Shown here in pieces: positions 52,485 to 64,000 of a stretch of 64,000 nt of DNA; position 1 is the first letter of the stretch; every line of letters starts with the position of its first letter. Made by a program: the position numbers and the translations under genes. Below the pieces are notes generated by a model. The model ran no database searches. It was given only the letters and a program-made list of their open reading frames with translations, and was not told the DNA's origin. This stretch comes from Paenibacillus methanolicus (GTDB lineage Bacteria > Bacillota > Bacilli > Paenibacillales > Paenibacillaceae): positions 558,001 to 622,000 of the forward strand of contig NZ_VNHS01000001.1 of assembly GCF_008124765.1 (NCBI RefSeq). Reading direction: 5' to 3'.

Positions 52485-54692
52485 ATGCGCATGAGTCTTC
52501 CGAACCTTTCTTTCAAAGAACGATCCTCCTCTTTATTTCTGCGCCTCCTCGCGGGATTTTTGTGCATTATTGTACTCATGGGCGCCCTCACCCTGTATTC
52601 CTTCTCCGTATCCAAACAGAACGTCCGGAATGAGATCGTGAAATACAATACCCTCATGCTCAACCATACGATGGACAGCTATGAGAAGCATTTCGATTTG
52701 ATCAAGCGGCAGATGCTCATGTTTTTTTACAGCGAGAACGTACAGGCGCTTAGCAGCGCGCCGAACTATCGCGAATTTCCCGATCTTCAGCTGGAGCTGA
52801 GCTCGTATGCGTCGAACACGTCCTTGTTCATCCACAACATCGCCTTGTTCCCGTCGCGCGGCGATTTCGTGTTGGAGAAAGGAACGAGCACCACGCCGCA
52901 GGCGATGTTTAACGTGTTCTACGAGAATGAAGCCTACGGACTCGACTTCTGGCGCGGCCAATTCGAACAGAACTACAATTTCCGCGTCATGCCTGCCGCC
53001 GTATTTCGCAATCGGATGTTCTCGAATCAAACCATCTACGAGCACCTCATACCCGTCGTATTCAAAGCAAGGGAAAACAGCGATATGCTCATGATCGTCT
53101 ATCTGGACGCGGACAAAATGCACGAAACCTTTCACCAAACGGCGAGCGGGGATTTTATGATCCGGGACGAACGCGGTCAAACGTTGTTCCAGAGCGCGGG
53201 ACAAGAGCCGCCGATCAATCCGGCCGAACTGCGCATGGACGCCAGTTCCGAGTATAAGTCGAATGGCACCTACTTTTTCCAGGTGGCGGGCAAGTATAGC
53301 GGATTCACCTATGTGAAACGCGTTCCCGTCGAACGGATTGCTTCGCAAAGCCGCTTGAACAAGACGCTGATCGGCGCGACCGCGGTTTCGATCGCCGCGG
53401 CGATTATCATCTCTTGGATGTTTGCGGCCGGCATCAACCGACCGATACAGAAGGTCATCGGTTCGATCCGGGGAGAGTCCGCCGGAGGAGGCTTCCGATC
53501 TTCCATCCGCGAATTCAATATTATCCGGCATCAAATTCAAGACAAGAACAAGACCGACAAGCAGCTGTCGATTCTACAGGAGTTGAAGGCGATTCGCAGT
53601 CACTCCGATATGCGTCCCTACGCTTTGGCGGATAAGCCGTTCGTACTCGTCTTGTTCCATGTCATGAGCAGGAGGGAGGAAGACGCGGCGCGCGGTTCCT
53701 TTCAGACGTGGCTGAGCTATATGAGGGTGTACATGGAGGAACGGCTCGGCAAAGCGTTCCCCGATTCCATGACGTTCGCGATCGAGGCGAACCAGATTAT
53801 CAGTCTCGTTCATACGGATCGAAGGGAAGTGATCATCGATCAGCTTGCCCGGTTCGAGAAGGTATTCGAGCAGGACAAAGCGTTCGGCAACGTGACGATC
53901 GCCGTATCCCATGCTTACGAGCATTCCGATCGGATCGCCGCCGCCTTCCAAGAGGTGACGGACTTGATCGGCGGGCGCGTCATGTCGGATCGTACCCAAT
54001 TGTTAACGGAACCCGCGGAAGGATCGATCGCGATCGATATGGATCTCGATCAATGGAGGGAGTTTCAGGTCAATCTGCGCGAGGGGAACGAACCGCAGCT
54101 GACGAATCTGATTCGAAAGGTATTTGCCAAGCGGCAAGGGAAAGAGCTCACGGCAGCGGCATGGCTGGAGTTCGGCAGGAACGTGATCGGCAAGATCAAG
54201 AACGAGGCGTCCCCGATCGTGATCGCGCCCGGCCGGCTGCAGGAGATCTTTCACCAGGCGGACAAGAAGATGCAGCAGTGCGTAACGGCCGCTGATCTCG
54301 AACGGCTGCTGATTGATTGGACCGCCCAAGCGGCGGAGGGATTCCGTAGCAGGAAGCAGCTGCGCGATCCGATCACGTCCGCCGTCGTCGACTACGTCAA
54401 TCGGCATTTGTCGGAGGAAATTTATCTCGACATGCTGGCCGAACACTTGAATTTGAGCAGCGGTTATTTGTCCGCCTACTTCAAGGAGAAATCCGGGATG
54501 AACTTCGTGGACTATATTAATGAAACCCGGATCATGAAAGCCACGACCCTGCTGGGCGACAATACGCTCAAAATTCATGACGTTGCGGAGGCCGTCGGGT
54601 ATCGAAACATTACCTCCTTCAACCGCATGTTCAAGAAATATATGGGCGTGACGCCAAGCGAATTCCGCCGAAAGCAAAGCGCCGACGCCTGA
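52485..54692 (+). CDS. Membrane-bound AraC-family transcription regulator
   Basis: A one-component sensor-regulator of 735 residues. A first membrane helix (about 17-42, LRLLAGFLCIIVLMG) and a second (about 296-318) bracket an extracellular sensor of about 250 residues. A linker and middle domain follow. The C-terminal 105 residues are a double helix-turn-helix of AraC type (YLDMLAEHLNLSSGYLSAYF, then VAEAVGYRNITSFNRMF and the ending VTPSEFRR). The frame runs further upstream, but that part lies in a terminator hairpin. The ATG at 52485 with GGCGG upstream is chosen. Such regulators in Paenibacillaceae sit beside the sugar importer they control. The importer genes start 240 bases downstream and carry a conserved promoter element, so this protein is the best candidate for binding it. 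Confidence 0.92.
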   Translation: MRMSLPNLSFKERSSSLFLRLLAGFLCIIVLMGALTLYSFSVSKQNVRNEIVKYNTLMLNHTMDSYEKHFDLIKRQMLMFFYSENVQALSSAPNYREFPDLQLELSSYASNTSLFIHNIALFPSRGDFVLEKGTSTTPQAMFNVFYENEAYGLDFWRGQFEQNYNFRVMPAAVFRNRMFSNQTIYEHLIPVVFKARENSDMLMIVYLDADKMHETFHQTASGDFMIRDERGQTLFQSAGQEPPINPAELRMDASSEYKSNGTYFFQVAGKYSGFTYVKRVPVERIASQSRLNKTLIGATAVSIAAAIIISWMFAAGINRPIQKVIGSIRGESAGGGFRSSIREFNIIRHQIQDKNKTDKQLSILQELKAIRSHSDMRPYALADKPFVLVLFHVMSRREEDAARGSFQTWLSYMRVYMEERLGKAFPDSMTFAIEANQIISLVHTDRREVIIDQLARFEKVFEQDKAFGNVTIAVSHAYEHSDRIAAAFQEVTDLIGGRVMSDRTQLLTEPAEGSIAIDMDLDQWREFQVNLREGNEPQLTNLIRKVFAKRQGKELTAAAWLEFGRNVIGKIKNEASPIVIAPGRLQEIFHQADKKMQQCVTAADLERLLIDWTAQAAEGFRSRKQLRDPITSAVVDYVNRHLSEEIYLDMLAEHLNLSSGYLSAYFKEKSGMNFVDYINETRIMKATTLLGDNTLKIHDVAEAVGYRNITSFNRMFKKYMGVTPSEFRRKQSADA

Positions 54693-54696
54693 CCGG

Positions 54697-54722
54697 AAGC
54701 CCCGTATTGCGGGGCTTTTTTC
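54697..54722 (+). terminator. Terminator of the AraC regulator gene
   Basis: An 8-base GC-rich stem (54697-54704 with 54710-54717), a five-base loop and a T-run. Confidence 0.9.
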
Positions 54723-54740
54723 TAATACCTAAGCCGATAT

Positions 54741-54853
54741 CGCGAAACTGGTCTTTTTTTTAGATAGCTGAGAAAAGTCGCAAATCCCATGATTTCCGGT
54801 TATTTACGATTCGATCGAATTCTCCCTATGATAAGGGCGAAGGGGGCGATCGA
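54741..54853 (+). promoter_or_regulatory. Duplicated promoter region, copy A (transporter operon)
   Basis: About 113 bases align without a gap to 58461-58573 (constant offset 3720). Best kept are GAAAAGTCGCAAA, GATTTCCGGTTATTTACG and GCGAAGGGGG. TTTACG (54803-54808) and TATGAT (54827-54832) fit a promoter with 18-base spacing. The GTCGCAAA...TTTCCGG block just upstream is then the likely activator site. Confidence 0.65.
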
Positions 54854-54928
54854 TCGGCCGGCAGAACAATCTGAATCGGCAGTTTGAAAGCGCAAACACT
54901 TCTTCAACGAATCGAAAAGGGGGATCAC

Positions 54929-56491
54929 ATGAACACGACCATGAGAAAACGATATTCCAGCGTAATGTTCATCCTGGCTTTGGCTGCGACCCTGCTCGCG
55001 GCATGCAGCGGCGGAAATGGCGGAAATGGCGGTAACGGCACGACGACGGATCCTGCGAATACGCCGAACGACACAGGCTCTACGACGCCTGCGGTGACAA
55101 CGCCGGCCACGCCGGAGAAGCCGGCTCCGAGCAAGATCAGCATCATTACGGAATACTCCACCGGATGGCCGCCGAAGCCGGACTGGGCCGTGTGGAAATG
55201 GCTGCAGGAAGAGACGAACATTACGGTTGAACAACAGACGTTCGCTTCTCCCGAATCGTTGGCGCTGGCCGTCGCATCCGGCGAAATGCCGGACATCATG
55301 CACGTCTATCCGGGGGAGGTCGCCAAATTCGGCCCGCAAGGCGCATTCCTCGATTTGTCCCAGCATATGGACAAAATGCCGAATGTGAAGGCGTTCTTGG
55401 ATAGTAATCCCGAATTTCTGACTCGCGTCACCCAGCCCGACGGCAAAATCTACAACCTGATCAACTCGGGCGGCGGCGCCGGCAACCAATTGGTCTGGTT
55501 CTACCGCGAAGATATTTTCCAGAAGCACGACCTGAAGCCGCCTACCACGTGGGATGAGCTGTATACGGTATCCAAGAAGCTGAAGGAGCTGTACCCGGAC
55601 AGCTATCCGTTCGTATTCCGGCATGGCATCGGCACGCTCAATACGTTCGGCCCGTCGTTCGGCATCTATCCCGAATATTTCAGAGATCCGAGTACGGGCA
55701 AGTTCAGATACGGCGCGAACGATCCGAGTTTCAAGACGATGGTCACGCAGCTCAACAAACTCTATTCAGACGGATTGTTCCCGCCCGACTGGCTGTCGAT
55801 GGACTATAAATCGTGGACGCAGTTCATGACGACGAACAAATCGTTCATCAGCGTCCAGTACGTCGGACAGATCGAAATCATCAATAATCAGCTGACGGAA
55901 GGCAAATTGAAGTTCATGGCACCGCCGCTTGGCGCGGGCGACAAGGCGTACTTGCCGAAAGCGACCGAAGATTTCGGCTTCGCCGTATCGTCGAATACCA
56001 AAAATCTGGACGCCGTGCTGCGCTTCCTCGACTATATGTACTCCCCGAAAGGCAAAGAAGTTCAGAGCTGGGGGAGAGAAGGGGAAACGTACACGATCGA
56101 GAACGGCAAGAAGAAGTTCCTCCCGATCTTCAAGGAGGCGAACGATCTTCGCCGGGAAGTCGGCATCGGCACGCATGGCGCCTACGGATTGCTGGACTTC
56201 GATGCCTGGATCGCGCTTGTGAAGGAAGACGAGAAGGAGCCTTACATCGAATCGCAGAAGTATAGCTATCCGCTCGCGCCTTCCCTCCCGAACTTGACGA
56301 AAGAAGAGTCGGCTACGATCGTGACTCAAACGGATCAGCTGTTCAAGCATTATTCGACTTCCGTCAGCAAATTCATCATGGGCGAAACGCCGCTTGCGGA
56401 ATGGGATGCGTTCGTATCCTCGCTTAATCAGTACGGACTTCCGCAAATCTTGGAAACGTACCAAACCGCAGATGATCGCGTGAAGAAATAA
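54929..56491 (+). CDS. Extracellular solute-binding lipoprotein (family 1, LplA/YtcQ-like)
   Basis: A 520-residue binding protein for an oligosaccharide importer. The signal peptide ends in the lipobox LLAACSGG, followed by a Gly/Thr/Pro-rich linker and then the mature domain (ISIITEYSTGWPPKPDWAVW; GEMPDIMHVYPGEVAKFG; DMV-type hinge segments). The frame is open upstream, but the ATG at 54929 has AAGGGGGATC at the right distance and starts a proper signal. Length and hinge pattern match the large binding proteins that pair with LplB and YtcP permeases, which follow in order. The ligand is presumably a product of the neighbouring lyases; this is inferred from position. Confidence 0.92.
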   Translation: MNTTMRKRYSSVMFILALAATLLAACSGGNGGNGGNGTTTDPANTPNDTGSTTPAVTTPATPEKPAPSKISIITEYSTGWPPKPDWAVWKWLQEETNITVEQQTFASPESLALAVASGEMPDIMHVYPGEVAKFGPQGAFLDLSQHMDKMPNVKAFLDSNPEFLTRVTQPDGKIYNLINSGGGAGNQLVWFYREDIFQKHDLKPPTTWDELYTVSKKLKELYPDSYPFVFRHGIGTLNTFGPSFGIYPEYFRDPSTGKFRYGANDPSFKTMVTQLNKLYSDGLFPPDWLSMDYKSWTQFMTTNKSFISVQYVGQIEIINNQLTEGKLKFMAPPLGAGDKAYLPKATEDFGFAVSSNTKNLDAVLRFLDYMYSPKGKEVQSWGREGETYTIENGKKKFLPIFKEANDLRREVGIGTHGAYGLLDFDAWIALVKEDEKEPYIESQKYSYPLAPSLPNLTKEESATIVTQTDQLFKHYSTSVSKFIMGETPLAEWDAFVSSLNQYGLPQILETYQTADDRVKK

Positions 56492-56505
56492 AGAATGACC
56501 ATCGG

Positions 56506-56541
56506 AAGGGGCCGTCGTCTAGTCGACCGACGGCCCCTTTC
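56506..56541 (+). terminator. Hairpin between binding-protein and permease genes
   Basis: A perfect 12-base GC-rich stem (56506-56517 with 56528-56539) with a ten-base loop but almost no T-run. It probably causes partial termination or protects the upstream mRNA, so that more binding protein than permease is made. Confidence 0.65.
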
Positions 56542-56569
56542 CACTACGCTCGATGAAAGGGGATGCGCG

Positions 56570-57478
56570 ATGAATACTTCCATATTCCGCAAAATTAGGC
56601 GAGACCGGGCGTTCCTGGTGCTGCTTGCGCCCGCGCTGATTTTCTACATTCTGTTCCGCTACGTGCCGATGTTCGGCATTATCGTATCCTTCAAGGATTA
56701 CAACCTGTTCTCGGGCATATGGAAGAGCGAATGGGTCGGGCTCCGTTATTACAAAATGTTCTTCGATAATCCGGATGCGTTCAACATCATCCGAAATACG
56801 TTTCTGCTCGGCTTATATAAAATCATATTCGGTTTCCCCGCGCCGATTATATTGGCCCTCTTGCTGAACGAGCTCAAAATGAAGCGTTATAAACGTTTTG
56901 TACAAACCGTCAGCTATATGCCGCATTTTTTGTCCCCCGTCGTCGTGGCGGGCATTCTGGTGATGATCTTGTCGCCCAGCACCGGGTTCGTGAACCAGAT
57001 CATTCAGGATATGGGCTTCGAGCCGATTAATTTCTTGCAGAAGGCCGACTGGTTCCGAACGATCTACGTCAGCTCGGAAGTGTGGCAGGAAATCGGCTGG
57101 GGCTCGATTCTTTATTTGGCGGCGCTGACCTCCATTGATCCGCAATTGTACGAGGCTGCCCGAATGGATGGGGCTAATCGTTGGCGGCAGATGTGGCACG
57201 TTTCCATTCCGGGCATTATGCCCGCGATCGTGATCTTGTTTATATTGCAGATCGGCAAGATCATGGAGCTCGGCTTCGATAAAGTGTTTCTGCTATCGAA
57301 TGCGGCTACTTACGAAACCGCGGACATCATCTCGACTTACGTCTACCGGATGGGGATCACGTCGGCGAATTTCAGCTACGCGACGGCGATCGACCTGTTC
57401 ATGGGCATTATCGGCCTGATATTCGTCTATTCCGCCAATGTCATCAGTCGCAAGCTTGGCGATACGAGTCTATGGTAA
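56570..57478 (+). CDS. ABC sugar transporter permease, LplB type
   Basis: A 302-residue inner-membrane permease with six expected helices. The EAA loop that touches the ATPase is clear (YEAARMDGANRWRQMWHVSIPG). The N-terminus with RAFLVLLAPALIFYILFRYVPM is typical of LplB/UgpA-type subunits. The frame is open for 25 codons upstream, but that stretch contains the hairpin; the ATG at 56570 follows AAAGGGG. It forms a heterodimer with the next gene product. No ATPase gene is nearby, so a shared MsmX-type ATPase encoded elsewhere is expected, as is usual for these importers. Confidence 0.94.
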   Translation: MNTSIFRKIRRDRAFLVLLAPALIFYILFRYVPMFGIIVSFKDYNLFSGIWKSEWVGLRYYKMFFDNPDAFNIIRNTFLLGLYKIIFGFPAPIILALLLNELKMKRYKRFVQTVSYMPHFLSPVVVAGILVMILSPSTGFVNQIIQDMGFEPINFLQKADWFRTIYVSSEVWQEIGWGSILYLAALTSIDPQLYEAARMDGANRWRQMWHVSIPGIMPAIVILFILQIGKIMELGFDKVFLLSNAATYETADIISTYVYRMGITSANFSYATAIDLFMGIIGLIFVYSANVISRKLGDTSLW

Positions 57479-57493
57479 AGGGGAGCTCGTGGA

Positions 57494-58360
57494 ATGGTTA
57501 AGCGTATCAGCATCTTCAATATCGTGAACGTCGTCATTCTCGCAATCGTCGCGTTCTCCGCGCTGTTTCCTTTCATTCATATGGCGGCCGTCTCGCTGAG
57601 CGCTTCGGAGTTCGTCGTCCGCAACGAGGTCAGCTTCTGGCCGAAGGGACTGCAATTCGAGGTGTACAAAGAGGTGTTCAAAGACGATCGGTTATTCACC
57701 GGCTATCGGAATACGATTCTATATGTCGTGCTGGGGACTGCGATTTCCTTGGCGACTACCGCGATGGCGGCGTATTCCTTGTCGAGGAGCAATTTGGTAT
57801 TCGGCAAAACGATCATGATGATGATCGTGTTCACGATGTTCTTTAGCGGCGGCATGATCCCGACTTATCTCGTTGTACGCAGCTACGGCTTTATGAATTC
57901 GATATGGGCGATGGTCATCCCGAATATGATTACGAGCGTGTATTTGATCGTCATGCGCACCTTTTTTCAAGGGATACCCAGAGAAGTCGAGGAATCCAGC
58001 AAAATCGACGGCGCGTCCGATTACCGGATGTTCTTCAGCATCATCCTTCCGTTATCGAAGGCGGTTCTGATGACGATCGGCTTGTTCTACGCGGTCGCCA
58101 TCTGGAACAACTTCTTCACGGCGCTGCTCTACTTAAGAGACGAGAGCTTGTATCCGCTTCAGCTGATCGTCCGCAGCATCGTGATGGTGGGTCAAGTTGG
58201 CGAAGCTATTGACGCGGCAGGCGCCGATGGAGAAGGCGTCGTGCTGGAATCGCTCAAATACGCGGTCATTCTAGTCAGTACGCTTCCCATCCTCGTGATC
58301 TATCCGTTTATCCAGAAGCATTTCGTGAACGGCGTTCTGATCGGTTCGGTCAAGGGGTAA
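57494..58360 (+). CDS. ABC sugar transporter permease, YtcP type
   Basis: The partner permease, 288 residues, with an EAA loop (VEESSKIDGASDYRMFFSIILP) and the typical SLSASEFVVRNEVSFWPKGL segment after the first helix. The C-terminus ends FVNGVLIGSVKG, characteristic of this subfamily. The ATG lies 16 bases after the LplB-type gene with AAAGGGGAG before it, so the two are in one operon and probably made in equal amounts. Confidence 0.94.
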   Translation: MVKRISIFNIVNVVILAIVAFSALFPFIHMAAVSLSASEFVVRNEVSFWPKGLQFEVYKEVFKDDRLFTGYRNTILYVVLGTAISLATTAMAAYSLSRSNLVFGKTIMMMIVFTMFFSGGMIPTYLVVRSYGFMNSIWAMVIPNMITSVYLIVMRTFFQGIPREVEESSKIDGASDYRMFFSIILPLSKAVLMTIGLFYAVAIWNNFFTALLYLRDESLYPLQLIVRSIVMVGQVGEAIDAAGADGEGVVLESLKYAVILVSTLPILVIYPFIQKHFVNGVLIGSVKG

Positions 58361-58416
58361 TGGGGATGAGGCAGCAGTCCGAATGCTATATCCGGCAAGA
58401 CGCCGAATGCTGAATG

Positions 58417-58445
58417 AAAGCTCCGCTGGTCGGGGCTTTTTTTGT
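58417..58445 (+). terminator. Terminator of the transporter operon
   Basis: A 9-base stem (58417-58425 with 58431-58439, one G-T pair), a five-base loop and seven T residues. Confidence 0.9.
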
Positions 58446-58460
58446 TATATAGGCGCAAGC

Positions 58461-58573
58461 CGAGAAATTAGTCTTTTTCCAAGGTAACTCGGAAAAGTCG
58501 CAAAGCGCACGATTTCCGGTTATTTACGGTGCGGTCGAACGCTCTCTATCATGGAAGCGAAGGGGGTGATCGG
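58461..58573 (+). promoter_or_regulatory. Duplicated promoter region, copy B (third lyase)
   Basis: Gap-free partner of 54741-54853. It keeps the AAAAGTCGCAAA block, GATTTCCGGTTATTTACG, a -10-like TATCAT (58547-58552) and GCGAAGGGGG. About 155 bases of leader without other recognisable sites separate it from the start codon. Confidence 0.6.
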
Positions 58574-58688
58574 TTGACGGTACGATCCGATCAAGTTTAT
58601 GAAAGCGCAATCAATTGTCGGTCAAGGGATCAGCGGGACAGAATGGAGAGCGTATAGTCGAGAAGAGTAGGGAACATGCCAGGTTTAG

Positions 58689-64000
<5,312 letters not shown>

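Overview
The window looks like a high-GC member of the Paenibacillaceae (Cohnella or Paenibacillus-like). The evidence is the Gram-positive ribosome binding sites with frequent TTG and GTG starts, lipoprotein-type binding proteins, LplB/YtcP-type sugar transporters with no ATPase gene, membrane-bound AraC regulators and very large multi-domain secreted lyases. No rRNA, tRNA, CRISPR array or transposase gene was seen.

Layout. 1-3.2 kb: the end of a secreted repeat protein, a chemotaxis receptor on the minus strand and a frameshifted DUF3231 remnant. 3.2-5.9 kb: a flavin monooxygenase and a solute-binding lipoprotein, probably for an organosulfur compound, behind a promoter and a leader hairpin. 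6.2-38.6 kb: one operon-like block for a hybrid lipopeptide/polyketide. It holds four megasynthases, a BtrH-like protein, a type II thioesterase, a FenF-like trans-acyltransferase, a double CPBP-like membrane protein and, between two genes, a strongly structured RNA-like element. 38.7-40.6 kb: a minus-strand membrane protein and a PAS-GGDEF protein. 40.8-64 kb: a polysaccharide-degradation region with two tandem paralogous heparinase II/III-type lyases, an M14 carboxypeptidase, a membrane AraC regulator, a three-gene ABC importer and a third heparinase II-like lyase cut by the window edge.

How the synthases may work together (inference). A fatty acid is activated by the AMP-ligase of the 15.8 kb gene and extended by two Ser-type modules. 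The 27.9 kb synthase adds one malonate unit (a KS without AT, served by the free acyltransferase), a unit from an FkbH module, and a third Ser. Junctions of the form 'T-C at the end of one protein, half C-A-T at the start of the next' then suggest the 6.2 kb synthase (Phe-like code), followed by the 11.2 kb synthase (Cys-like code, methyltransferase embedded in the A domain). Gene order is therefore not assembly order. No synthase carries a terminal thioesterase.

The lyase region shows two promoter families visible as repeats. A 27-base box sits at identical spacing before both tandem lyases. A separate, roughly 113-base, gap-free duplicated promoter precedes the transporter operon and the third lyase. 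This points to two activator-controlled regulons for one polysaccharide.
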